NCBI GenBank assembly: GCA_030686995.1
Contig: CM060709.1
Location: forward strand, 129,920,373 to 129,984,372
DNA length: 64,000 bases
Direction: 5' to 3'
From: Artemisia argyi
Taxonomy: Eukaryota > Streptophyta > Magnoliopsida > Asterales > Asteraceae
Under the pieces are notes generated by a model. The model saw nothing but the letters and a program-made list of their open reading frames with translations. It searched no databases and was not told where the DNA came from. Position 1 is the first letter of the stretch; each line of letters opens with the position of its first letter. The position numbers and the translations under genes are program-made. Of this stretch, positions 1 through 10,649 are shown piece by piece.

Positions 1-1
1 T

Positions 2-2532
2 ATACGTTTTGGACACGCTAACATGAGACTTATACAAAACCTCTCCTCCAAAGACCTAGTTCGAAACCTCCCTAAGTTGAAATATGACCAACACTTTTGT
101 GACGCTTGCAAATTCGGTAAACAAGTCCATAGTAGCCATAAGGCTAAAAACTTGGTTTCCACATCTAAGTGTCTAGAACTTTTGCATATGGATTTATTTG
201 GTCCATCCGCTATACAAAGTTATGGAGGTAACTTCTATACTTTGGTCATATTAGATGATTACTCAAGATATACTTGGACAAAATTTTTGAAAAGTAAAAA
301 TGAAGCTTTTGATAAATTTGAGATTCTAAGTAAGAAAATTCAAAATCAAGTAGGGTCTAGTATTGTGTCTATTAGAACGGATCACGGTCGTGAATTTGAT
401 AATGAATTTCAATTTGGAAACTTTTGTGATAAAAATGGTATTACTCATAATTTTTGGCTCCACGAACCCATCAATCTAACGGTGTAGTAGAACGTAAAAA
501 CCGAACACTTCAAGAGATGAGTAGAACAATGCTTACTGAACAAAATATTCCACAAAAGTTTTGGTGTAATGCCATTGACACATCAACTTATATTCTAAAT
601 CGTGTCTTGATAAGACCATTTTTAAACAAAACTCCATACGAACTTTGTAAAGGTAAAAAGCCTACATTAGGATACTTTAGAGTGTTTGGGAGTAAATGCT
701 TTATTCTTAATACCAAGGATTATCTCACCAAATTTGACCCAAAGTCTTATGAAGGTGTATTTCTTGGATATTCACAAAATAGTAAAGCTTGCATTGTTTT
801 AAACAAAGAAACCTTAAGAGGCGAGGAATCGTTGAACGTAACATTCGACGAGAGTCCACCTCCCTATAAGACATCACCTTTGGTAGATGATGACTTAGTT
901 GAAAGTCATCCATTAGATAATGTCATAGGAAAAATAAATGAGAGAACACTAAGATCTAAAGCCCAAAATGAAAGTAACGACTTTTGTTTCGTGTCAACCA
1001 TTGAACCGAAAAACGCTAACGAAGCCATGAAAGATTAGTCTTGGGTAATAGCTATGCAAGAAGAGTTAAACCAATTTGTTAGGAATGATGTGTGGACATT
1101 AGTTCCTCAACCAAAGAGTCAAACAATAATTGGAACAAAATGGGTCTTTCGTAATAAAATGGATGAAAATGGAATTGTGTCTAGAAACAAAGCTAGGCTA
1201 GTAGCACAAGGATATAATCAACAAGAAGGCATTGACTACGATGAAAATTTTGCTCCGGTTGCTAGGTTCGAGTCAATTAGAATCTTACTTGCATATGCAT
1301 GTGCACACAATTTTAAACTCTTCCAAATGGACGTCAAAAGTGCATTCTTAAACGGGTTTATAAATGAAGAAGTGTATGTTGCTCAACCACCGGGCTTCAT
1401 CGATTTTGAAAAACCTAATCATGTTTACAAACTTAAAAAGGCTCTATACGGACTTAAGCAAGCTCCAAAAGCATGGTATGATCGACTTAAAACCTTCCTA
1501 GTTGACCATAAGTATACCATGGGCTTAGTTGATAATACTCTCTTCACTAAGAAGAAAGGTTCACATATTATCATAGTCCAAATCTATGTTGATGACATTA
1601 TATTCGTATCAACTTGTCAAGAATTATGCGTTGATTTCTCAAAAATCATGCATGACGAGTTTGAAATTAGTATGATTGGAGAACACAACTTTTTCCTAGG
1701 ACTCCAAATTAAACAACTAGAAGATGGTATCTTCTTTAACCAATCTAAATATATTAAGGACATGCTTAAGAAATTTAGATTAGAAGATTCTAAACCAATC
1801 AAAACGCCTATGTCCACGGAAATAAAACTCACCAAGGATGAGGAAAGTGAATCCGTAGATAGCACTAAATATAGAGGTATGATTGGAAGTCTACTTTACA
1901 TAACGGCTAATAGACCCGATATTATGTTTAGTGTTTGTCTATGTGCTCGTTTTCAAGAAGATCCTAAGACAACTCATCTTGAAGCCGTTAAAAGGATTTT
2001 TAGATATATTAAGGGCACTACACATTTAGGTTTATGGTATCCCAAAGGAACGGGAATGGACACCATAGTGTATGCCGACTCGGATCATGCCGGTGACTAT
2101 GTTGATAGAAAAAGCACAAGTGGTACTTGTACTTTTGTTGGACATTGTCTCACCTCATGGTTCTCTAAGAAGCAAACGGCTATCGCTATCTCAACAACGG
2201 AAGCCGAATACGTTTCGGCCGGAAAGGCATGTCAACAAGCTCTTTGGATGAAGCAAGCTCTTGTCGACTACGGAATTCAAATTAACGACATCACCATTCT
2301 TTGTGACAACAAATGAGCCATTTATCTTAGCAAAAATCCAGTTCAACATGCTCGTACAAAACATATTGAAATCCGTCATCATTTCCTTCGTGAGAACATT
2401 CAAAAAGGAAACATCTCAATTGAGAATGTTTCTTCTGAAGACAACATAGCCGACATCCTCACAAAACCTCTTAAACGAGAACCATTTAACCTCCTTAGGC
2501 TAGGCTTAGGACTTATGGAACTTATCTTGTAG
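2..2532 (+). pseudogene. pol: copia pol fragment: integrase, reverse transcriptase, RNase H (degraded)
   Basis: The reading frame enters the window open at base 2 with a gag-pre-integrase motif (FGHANM). It continues through the integrase zinc-binding cysteines (CDAC) and the catalytic core residues, with Asp in HMDLFGP, Asp in RTDHGREF and Glu in GVVERKNR. Reverse transcriptase follows from about 1054, with FQMDVKSAFLNG near 1325 and the catalytic YVDDIIF near 1590. The RNase H region has YADSDHAG, RKSTSGTC and STTEAEY. Three breaks are visible: a one-base loss around 455-470 in the integrase core, an in-frame TAG at 1036-1038, and a TGA at 2314-2316 after CDNK in RNase H. Past that TGA the frame runs to a natural-looking TAG at 2530-2532. 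It encodes the enzymes that copy and insert the element, but this copy cannot make a whole polyprotein. Confidence 0.93.
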
Positions 2533-2589
2533 TTCTAGACATTAGACAAAAATCAAAAAAATCAAAACAAACCAATAAGTCTTTTTCTC

Positions 2590-2805
2590 AGTAGAGTCAG
2601 CGGAACACTCAGCCATAACGGGCGGAACCCTCTTTTTGGTTCCGCCATATCCGCAGACCTGCAGAACTTTTTCTTAGTTTATATTAAACCAAACACCCAC
2701 TATCTCATACCACCACTTGCAAACTGCTACTATTCACTTCACCATTCATCCACAACTACGAATTTTTGGTCCTTCCTTCATTCACATTGCTCATCAATCA
2801 TCATT
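2590..2805 (+). promoter_or_regulatory. LTR-related promoter-like cassette after pol
   Basis: This stretch resembles the promoter part of the element's own 3' LTR (27158-27260). Both contain GTCAG, GCGGAAC, then GGGCGGAACCC, a 7-base spacer, GGTTC[C/T]GCC and TATCCGC. About 30-34 bases further on there is a TATA-like box, TATATTAAA at 2680-2688 here and TATAAATA near 27243 in the LTR. The arms GGCGGAACC (2621-2629) and GGTTCCGCC (2638-2646) form a perfect 9-bp stem. A pyrimidine-rich leader follows and ends at a canonical 5' splice site at 2806. I infer a second promoter for the post-pol ORF. Transcription is not shown by sequence alone. Confidence 0.6.
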
Positions 2806-3358
2806 GTAAGTATTCTAAACATGATTACACTCCTGATCTGAGTCTAGGAATTCGATTTTTGCACAAAAACAAAAACTTAGGGTTATGCTTTAACTTAAGA
2901 AACTCATGCATGAGATTAGGTGCTTAACAAAACTAATCATGTTTCCCATAGTTAGGAATTGCATTATTATAAGCTATTAATATGTTTACTAAAACACCAC
3001 ATGTCAAATTCTTGCAAAAATTTCTCACAAATAGGACAAATATTTTTTCGTCTCACAATGTGAATACAAAATCAAAACGTTATGTTCAAAAACATCACTT
3101 GCATAATGTCTCTTGAATGCTAAAGGGAATACATAACCAATATGTATTTTCGGGTACATTCAAACGAAGCTACATTGAACTAGGAGCGCTTGGGTTATCT
3201 TTGTTGTATAACAAAACTTGCATTCTAAAACATTTTTGAGCATCAAAATGAGTCAAGATAACCGCACATCCACATTGTTTTCATATAGGCACACACTAGA
3301 ACATCCACATTGCAATAGTCGTTTACTTAGACAAAAATGTGAAATTTTGTTTTTCTAG
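2806..3358 (+). other. predicted intron in the leader of the post-pol ORF
   Basis: A strong 5' splice site (ATT|GTAAGTATT) lies at 2806 and a pyrimidine-rich 3' site (TTTTGTTTTTCTAG) ends at 3358. The 553-base interval is AT-rich and has no long frame. The first ATG after the splice junction is at 3367 and opens the post-pol ORF. This gives a simple model of leader exon, intron, then coding exon. It is a prediction from consensus sites only. Confidence 0.5.
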
Positions 3359-3366
3359 GAATCATC

Positions 3367-4297
3367 ATGCCTCCTCTAACCCATTACGACCACAAGGACA
3401 CCATTAAGTACCTACCCAAACACCACAAAACCAAAGGTCTTAGGGAAGCTCAAATCAACATTTTCAAAGCCTTAGAAAAACGATATGTCCATGAGGGTAA
3501 AACCATTGACCCATACTTCTTAGAAGGTACAAACCTCCACACGGAACTTGCCACCTTCAACTTTGAGTGTCTCTCAGAGATAAATGAGCCTATTTGTCCT
3601 AGGTTTATTTTAGAATTCTATGCATCCGTCACTCTCTCCACGGATGAGTATGGTCACATGTCTATTAACTTCATGGCTAGTAGTCATCAATACTCCTTCA
3701 CTCTCGATGAATTTTCTCAAATCCTAGGTGTCCCAAACCGTGGTACTTGCATCTACTCCGACAAGCATTCCCTCTCAACTCTTGACACACTCATTGACCG
3801 CATCCATCCCTATGATACCCCTCTTGTGTCCAATGATGAACTTCGTGACCACCTCTTCATTAGGACCACCAACACTAGGAGAACCCGTACCGGAAATGAG
3901 GTCAACAAGGACCCATATGGTATGGAAGTCAATGAACTCAAGCCCCAATTCAAGAAATGGGAAGAACTCCTTAGAGCCAATGTCATTAGCACCATAGGAA
4001 ACCGGGATCATATCAATGTTTGCCGTTGCTACATGCTCTACTCCTTGTCTGTTAGGCAACCCTTCAACCTTGCCTACTACATGGCCAAGAGAATGGTCGA
4101 CATTCCCGTGCAAGGTACAACGGCTACGCCGTAAGGAATGCTCTTGACCCGTCTTTTTAGGTTCATTTCCCCCATTCTGGCAACCCCTAGAGGTCTTCGC
4201 CTAGACTACTCTCTCATTCCACACACTTTTGTCCCACTAAGTGATAAGAGAGTCTACAAAGCCCAAGGAAAATGTCCTCATCCTCCTACCTCCTTAT
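3367..4297 (+). pseudogene. Sirevirus post-pol ORF, N-terminal part, interrupted
   Basis: The frame starts at the ATG at 3367 and is open for 255 codons to a TAA at 4132-4134. The same frame then continues in homologous-looking sequence (GMLLTRLFRF) up to 4297, where element A begins, so the TAA is probably a mutated codon. The protein is hydrophilic. Its region FTLDEFSQILGVPN (about residues 115-130) resembles the plant-transposon ORF domain often found beyond pol or in extra ORFs of Asteraceae retroelements. It occupies the position where sireviruses carry an env-like ORF, but I see no signal peptide or membrane segment, so I do not call it an envelope. Function is unknown. Confidence 0.7.
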
Positions 4298-5682
4298 GGG
4301 ATCTCGAGAAGCTTACAACCCCCACCAGGCAGTGTACCTGATCGATGTAGTATAGTATAATGACAAGTACCGGGGGATTGATCGTTCAGCTAGGAATAGT
4401 GTTGCTAGGGTTAGAAAACCTAAAGACTAGGTCTAGAGATGAGAGATGATTCTTTTTGTATTTTTATATTTTTATGAAAGCAAGTAAAAATCTCGGGTTT
4501 GAAGGAGTTGGGCGGAATTAGTTGCTAGTCAACTAACCCAATAACTAAAGATGCAATCAAAATAAAATACTAAAATGAAAATAAAACTAAATTAACTATA
4601 GGTGTGAGCAATATATGGGAGAATTGTGTTTACTTAGATTTCACTACTCCCTAGATATCTTTTACATGTTAATTACTTGTTACAGTTGCGTGGATGACGG
4701 ATTGTATTCCTTAATACCATTCATGGGTGGCGTACTTACTTCCCCAATCCTATAAGCGCCTACTTCACTCCTATGTCGAGCCGGCTAAGAAGCTCCTAAC
4801 ATGGGCTCATTAGAATTTGCTCATGCATTAAATACAACCAATAAAACTTAGTACACATCGGTTCATGTTTCCTAAGACGTTCAAGCATGTTACACAATGG
4901 AGATCTGCAAGTTTTCTTAAGCCTAACATTGAAATCATTCATCCATTACAACTATAAACAAGTAATCAACATATAATTAACATCTAGGTTTCATTACATC
5001 TAAGCAAACACAAGATAGATCTAGCCTAGCATGTTGAAATCAAGACAAGCATAAGATATATTCAAACAACACATAGACATATTGATTGAATTGGAAGAAG
5101 AATTATCTCAATTGAACATGAAAGGTTTCAAGGGGTAAAAACCTTTGAAAATACTGAAAAATACGACCTAGGGTTTCACAAGTTTGGCCCTAGTATTCTC
5201 CACACAAGTTCCTCTATAATGAATGAAAAATAGAAAAGTATATATATAGTTTTTCTGAGGTGACGGTGTCAAGAACAAATCTCTGACGCCATCATCTCGC
5301 CGCCAAATAATTTCTCGGACTGCCTAGATCTGGGTTTGACACCGTCATGTGTACTCCAATTACAGGCCGTCACAACATTAACTCTTGACGCCCTTCTTGT
5401 GACGCCTTCAGGTTTTCACAGGGTCGTCACGGATTTTACTCTTGACGCCGTCAGGTTTTTCTTCTTGACGCCGTCAAGTACTGTTCTCAGCATGGAAAAT
5501 TAAGTCTTTGCCGTTTTCTTCACTTTTATGCTCCAAAAACGTCCAAAATGCTTCCTTTTCCAGAATTCACTCTCAAAGTACCTAAAATCACAAAAGGAAC
5601 GATTTAGGGCAATATTTGATCAAATAAATTCAATTTCGGGCTTAAATGACCCCTTAAAAGTGGTTCATTTTTTGCCTCATCA
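4298..5682 (-). repeat. 3' LTR of element A, truncated at its outer end
   Basis: It matches 10681-11908 from GGGATCTCGAGAAGC onward and ends in CATCA. Compared with the other copies it lacks the outer TGATGCGTAGGG segment. It keeps a roughly 160-bp stretch, around 4760-4940, that the right LTR has lost. The inner edge is followed on the minus strand by a decayed polypurine tract (5686-5700). TGACGCCGTCA palindromes lie near 5285 and 5400-5480, several of them mutated, for example GTGACGGTGTCA. Confidence 0.9.
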
Positions 5683-6292
5683 TATACCTTTACACTTGAG
5701 ATTTGCTTGTCCTCAAGCAAATGCGCTTTTATTCTAATCAAAATACAAGTTAGGGGTCATTTAACACTAATATAAAAGTAATTACAACAAATGATCGTTC
5801 CACTAAAGACCAAAGACAAGCACGGAGGTCATATACTAGCACCTCACAAGTAGTGTTTAGATACTCATATCTCTCAGGTGTAATAAAGTAATATCACAAT
5901 ATGGAAACAGAAAATATCTCTCACTACTTGTCATAGCAAAATAGATTACCATAGGCTTGGGAAAGGATCCAACCTCCACCACATGGCGTAAGCACCTAGG
6001 ATAAAATAGCAAAGAGGTCTTTTTAAAGGGTTGTAACGTTAGGTGTAGGGATATGAAATACACGGTTTTGTTGGATATATGCAGTCTTTACTGGTGGCGA
6101 GTTAACAATCTTGGTTAATTACATGTACAATAAGGCGTTGCTAAGCCAAGACTAGATTCGACTTAAGCTAATAAATGAAAATAACAAAAAACATAAAATG
6201 AACATAGAATGAAAAAGGATGGTAGTCTGTATGTTTTTTCTTTTTTTTCTTTTTCTTTTTCTATTATTTTTTTAAGTTTTTTCGATTTTTTT

Positions 6293-6327
<35 letters not shown>

Positions 6328-8189
6328 TTTTTTGCATACACTCTTACCATACCATCCAAAATAATACATCATAGGGAATGAACATTCCCCTTACACTTGA
6401 ATTTTTATATAATTTACAATAAACTAATCTAATGACTCGAATTAAAATAATCAAAACACTTGGAGTACTTTTAAGATTAATGCACATATGGGGGTAATAA
6501 TATGATGTTCTTCCCCATTACTCCATAACATAAGTACTTTACCCATGAGTCCCAATCGTCCCAAAACAATATGTACAAGGATATGACTCGACTTAGCAAC
6601 CATGTAATCAAGTAGATAATTAACTTAGGGTTTAACAAATAACAATAATGCACTAGAGATGAGTGCATACACGGAAGACTAAGGCGATTTGGTTGTACAT
6701 TTAAGTGGGGTGAAACAAATTCTTCCTTTAAGTAAGATGCTTAAAGTTAGAAACGAAAAGATAGGCTCGGAGGGGTGTACTAGGGGTTTCGTGTACTAAA
6801 AATGAGTACAACGCTAAGGTGTGGGAAAAATTAGTTGATTTAACTAGCCAAGTAATATGACTTAAATGGTCAAGTAATTATGATACGGGTTTAACACAAG
6901 GGTGATCCTAATGCCTCTTATCATGTAGTAAATCCTACTACACGAATGTAGTCTCACTAGCGGTCTCGGGATGCATCACTAACGCAAGTTCTAGAATCTA
7001 AATGCTACCGGTACACTCATAAGCACTAATAGTAAATGCTTTTCCTATCAAATCTAAAGGCGAACCTCACATATTTGGGTGGAAAATTTTTCTGAATAGT
7101 ACGGTTTTGTGCTAGTCATACAATCTCCTATTCATGAGACGCTTGCTATGGCTAAAGTTTCACTCCTAATTGTTGTAAAAAATTTTAAATTTGGCTCTAA
7201 AATTACACTAACAAGTATTTCTCATAGTTTTATTACACATCTACTATCAAACAAACAAATTCAAGCGAAAGTGTATCTGTAAGGTATCATCATTTCACCC
7301 TCCCCTTACACTTAGGATGAACATTGTCCCCAATGTTCAAGTAAAGAATGTAAAAGTGAAATAAGTAAAAAGAATGAAATCAAATACTCCCCTGATTCGC
7401 TCGCTATGGATAATAAGGTGGCCAGGTTAGATCTTCCTCCAAGAAAATGAACAATCAAAGCTTCCCTTCCAGAATATAAATCATCTTCTTGTCATACATA
7501 ACCTGTTAAACCTGAGAAAATAGACAAGGCAACCTTGCGTAAAATCGGCGGCAATCTATATATGCTAATAAATCCTATAAAACAAAATAAGATATAATGC
7601 TTGTGGAATGATGTTTGCAGATTTCTTGGAGATTATAAAACTAATAATTCAACAAAAACTTTAAGACTCCGTTAGAAAAACAAAACTAGTAAAATTTCCA
7701 GAATTTTACATGTGACGCCGTCAAGAGGAAACTCGTGACGCCGTCAGAAGTGACCTGCAGAAATTCTTATGTTATGTTTCCGGAAAATTTCTGGAAAAAC
7801 TTCGTCCTACTTCCTGGAAAATCCTGCAAAACATCATTATGATTCGATACAAGCATTTAACTTTAACAAATACGAGAATACATGTTCACTTAATATTGTG
7901 GAGAATCATGATTGGTTTTTGTTTCTTAAAAACATATTTGGGGTTTCCCCTTACACTTATCTTTTGCGAAATACCTTTGGATGAAGTTAAGACTAAGCCA
8001 AACAACAAAATAAAGTATTTTCACTATTTTAGTTTTGAAACATGATCTACCGACAATAAAAATAAAGCATGCATACGGAAACAAATAACAATCAAACAAA
8101 ATAAAAAATCACACAAAACATGGGTTGCCTCCCAAGAAGCGCTTTTCTTTATTTACGAGTCTTGTAGCTAGACTCAAGGTCATGGGTTA
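5683..8189 (-). other. 3' non-coding region of element A with repeated palindrome and polypurine modules
   Basis: There is no credible coding frame. The motif TCCCCTTACACTT (AAGTGTAAGGGGA on the element's strand) occurs at 6386-6398, 7301-7314 and 7946-7958. A decayed form next to the LTR is at 5686-5700. Two hairpins with a TCCT or TCCC loop are present: ATTTGCTTG/CAAGCAAAT at 5701-5722 and TGAACATTG/CAATGTTCA at 7318-7339. A (TTTA)n microsatellite lies at 6290-6330. Two TGACGCCGTCA palindromes are at 7713-7723 and 7736-7746. Confidence 0.75.
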
Positions 8190-9233
8190 CTACGTGACCT
8201 CATCCCTTGAGATGATGTACCCCATGTAGTTGTGATCATTACTATCGTGGTGGTAGTGTCTCAATCTGTCAATACTTGCAATCACCTCTCCTCCTACTTT
8301 ACTTCTCAGTTTAGCCATCCCATCTTGGCTTATGCCCTCAATTGTGAAAGGTCCATACCACCAGGGACTCGGTTTATCGAGAGGTATCGTTATCTCCAAG
8401 TGTCTTAAGAGTGCTAAGTTCCCTTCCTCGAATGGTACATGGCTTCTCGCTGGTCGACTGTGTTCGAAATCGACATGAACTTCATTGCTTTTGCTTCTTT
8501 CATGTTTAGCCTCCTTGTAGCTTTTGATTCTTGCCTCCCATGCAAGTATTTTCTCCTGAACACGAATAGGCGACGTGTCCATGTTGTTTTTGAGCTTTCT
8601 CCAATTCAGACTCTCTTGCCCATATCGCGGGGTCATGGGGAAGCTAACCTTTCTTTTTCCTGATTTAAGCTCAATTTTCCTACCTTCATACTTAATGACA
8701 GCTCTAGCGGTGGTAAGGAATGGTGCCCCAAGTATTATTGGCATGCACCCATCTCCCTTATCATCGATGATCATAAAATCAACGGGGTACATGAATCCTG
8801 CGACATTAACTAACACATCTTCAGCGATTCCTAGGGGGTATACGTAAGAGTGTCCAGCGAGGGATAGCCTAACACGAGTGGGGGCTGGCATTTTTGACAT
8901 TAGTTGGGTGTAGATAGTTAGGGGCATAAGATTTACTTCCGATCCTTGGTCGGCGAAAGCACTAAGATATTTCAAATCCCCGATGCTAGCCGGTATCTCA
9001 AAGTTCCCACACGCCATCTGCTTAGTAGCCACTTTTTGTACCAATAGTTTCTCGAATATTGGCCCCCCAAGTAACGTATCATACTCATCTTTTCCCTCTT
9101 TCTCCTTCTTAGAACCCTGTTTGGAAGATTGGTTACGCCCGTCACCCTTTATCCAATTTGTTATAGTGTTTTTGTTTATATCATGTTTCAGGTAGTAACT
9201 TAAAGATTGGGATTTTGGTGGCTCTTCTACGGT
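8190..9233 (-). CDS. element A aspartic protease fused to an integrase-tail-like segment
   Basis: The frame is open from 9233, just after the gag stop, to 8190. The first recognisable part is an Athila-type retroviral-like aspartic protease: ALADLGSSV-like FADQGSEVNLMPL, then GIAEDVLV, then the flap and C-terminal signature PIILGAPFLTTARAVI. The catalytic triplet reads DQG instead of the usual DLG or DSG. The C-terminal 60 residues (WWYGPFTIEGI..IDRLRHYH) resemble the far C-terminus of a gypsy integrase. Reverse transcriptase, RNase H and the integrase core are missing between the two, yet the frame stays open. It may be read by stop-codon readthrough from gag or as a separate product. Identification of the tail is tentative. 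Confidence 0.7.
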   Translation of the reverse strand, partial: TVEEPPKSQSLSYYLKHDINKNTITNWIKGDGRNQSSKQGSKKEKEGKDEYDTLLGGPIFEKLLVQKVATKQMACGNFEIPASIGDLKYLSAFADQGSEVNLMPLTIYTQLMSKMPAPTRVRLSLAGHSYVYPLGIAEDVLVNVAGFMYPVDFMIIDDKGDGCMPIILGAPFLTTARAVIKYEGRKIELKSGKRKVSFPMTPRYGQESLNWRKLKNNMDTSPIRVQEKILAWEARIKSYKEAKHERSKSNEVHVDFEHSRPARSHVPFEEGNLALLRHLEITIPLDKPSPWWYGPFTIEGISQDGMAKLRSKVGGEVIASIDRLRHYHHDSNDHNYMGYIISRDEVT

Positions 9234-10478
9234 TTATTCAGTAGGGGTTTCTACCTTCTTATTATCCGTGTGGACAATTGTGATGGAATTAACAAGTCGG
9301 GTAGTAGGGGTGACGCTTTCTTTCCTTAGTAACATTCTTTCGGGGGTCCTCTGGTTGGCATACTCTTCCATCAGACTCATCATCTCATTCATTTTCTCTT
9401 GCATCTCCTCTTTTTGCTTATAAACTGCTTCCTCGAATCTAGCGAGCCGATCTGAATGAGTTGCCATGTATTCTATCATTCTGGCTTCAAATTCCGGGCT
9501 AAGTTTCTCGGGAGGGGAATAAGGTGGGGTATAGTTTTGAAAAGTCTCAACACTCTCTCTAGAGGGTGACTCTGATAACGGCGTTAAAGTCATTTTCGAG
9601 ACAGGATTGACAATAGCTCGTCTAGGTCTTAGGGGTCTCCTTTGCCTTTCCTCAAAATAGTCAACTTTTGCCTCAAGTTTGCATAGGATTTCATCAGAGA
9701 TTTGGGTAGTCCCTTCAGGTGTTGAGATTGCGTTGATGGCCGCTTTTATAGTATGATTAAACTCCCATATCTCTTGATTATCGGCGACAAGCTCTTCAAT
9801 AATTGCCCAGGACTCCTCGGTGTGCTTATAACGCAATCTACCTCCCGCGGCCCTATTGATTGTACGTTTAGTGTGATAGTCGACATGATCATAGAAAATC
9901 TGAACTAATAACCAAAGGTTTATACCATGATGAGGGACCTTATGGAGGAGATCCTTGAAATGAGCCCATGCTTCGTAGAAAGTTTCACCCTGATGTTGTT
10001 CAAACATCAAAATGTTATTTCTAAGCATCGCAGTCTTCCCCGGTGGGAAGAATTGGGCAAGGAAGCGAGTGGTGAGATCATCCCATGAGGTGATTGATCC
10101 CGCGAGGAAACGTTCAAGCCATTGGCTAGCTTGATCATGTAGAGAGAATTGGAATAGGCGTAATCGGGTTGAATCTCTAGTTGGAACATCAAGGTCTATA
10201 GAATCTACGATTTTAAGGAAGTCCTTGATATGTTGATTTGGATCTTCGGAACGAAGTCCATGGAATGCACATCCACTTTGCACCAACCGGATGGTGTCGG
10301 ATCGCAAGGGAGACACATTGGCTCCGGTGAGCTCAATGGTGTTTTGATAGCCTTGGTGGCTAGGTTGGGAGTACTCTCCAAGGGTTCGGGGCCAAAGAGG
10401 TTGGTTAGCTAGTGGTGGGTTTTGTAGGTGGTCTTGTTGTGGTGGGATGATGGGTTCAAAGATGTTACCATCGTCCAT
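9234..10478 (-). CDS. gag: element A Gag (Retrotrans_gag domain)
   Basis: This is an intact 414-codon frame from the ATG at 10478, about 150 bases downstream of the PBS, to a TAA at 9234. The central domain (about residues 75-240) has the capsid-like pattern LRLFQFSLHDQASQWLERF..FLAQFFPPGKTAMLRNNI..FEQHQGETFYEAWAHFKDLLHKVPHHG, typical of Athila Gag (quoted here in pieces). The C-terminal third is charged and includes a likely coiled coil around EEAVYKQKEEMQEKMNEMM. No zinc knuckle is present, which is normal for Athila. Gag would form the particle that packages the RNA. The frame continues beyond the TAA into the protease region, which suggests a single gag-pro frame divided by one stop. Confidence 0.88.
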   Translation of the reverse strand: MDDGNIFEPIIPPQQDHLQNPPLANQPLWPRTLGEYSQPSHQGYQNTIELTGANVSPLRSDTIRLVQSGCAFHGLRSEDPNQHIKDFLKIVDSIDLDVPTRDSTRLRLFQFSLHDQASQWLERFLAGSITSWDDLTTRFLAQFFPPGKTAMLRNNILMFEQHQGETFYEAWAHFKDLLHKVPHHGINLWLLVQIFYDHVDYHTKRTINRAAGGRLRYKHTEESWAIIEELVADNQEIWEFNHTIKAAINAISTPEGTTQISDEILCKLEAKVDYFEERQRRPLRPRRAIVNPVSKMTLTPLSESPSRESVETFQNYTPPYSPPEKLSPEFEARMIEYMATHSDRLARFEEAVYKQKEEMQEKMNEMMSLMEEYANQRTPERMLLRKESVTPTTRLVNSITIVHTDNKKVETPTE

Positions 10479-10624
10479 GATGTCGGATGGCGAAGAGTTA
10501 CGAACAAAAACACGAAGAAATAAGATAGACTAAAGAGAACCTAAAAATAAAAATAAAATCCTACTAGAAAGGAATCTAGAAAGTAGACCTAATGAAAAGA
10601 AATTCTAACCTAGACAATAACTAT

Positions 10625-10643
10625 TCCCCGGGCTGCGGCGCCA
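10625..10643 (-). other. primer binding site of element A
   Basis: On the minus strand the sequence just inside the right LTR is TGGCGCCGCAGCCCGGGGA, close to the tRNA-Asp PBS of Athila elements (TGGCGCCGTTGCCGGGGA). It lies six bases from the LTR end. This fixes the 5' end of element A at the right. Confidence 0.85.
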
Positions 10644-10649
10644 AAAACT

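Noticed and set aside
3367..4134. Envelope glycoprotein call for the post-pol ORF
   Set aside because: No signal peptide, transmembrane segment or glycoprotein features; position alone is not enough.
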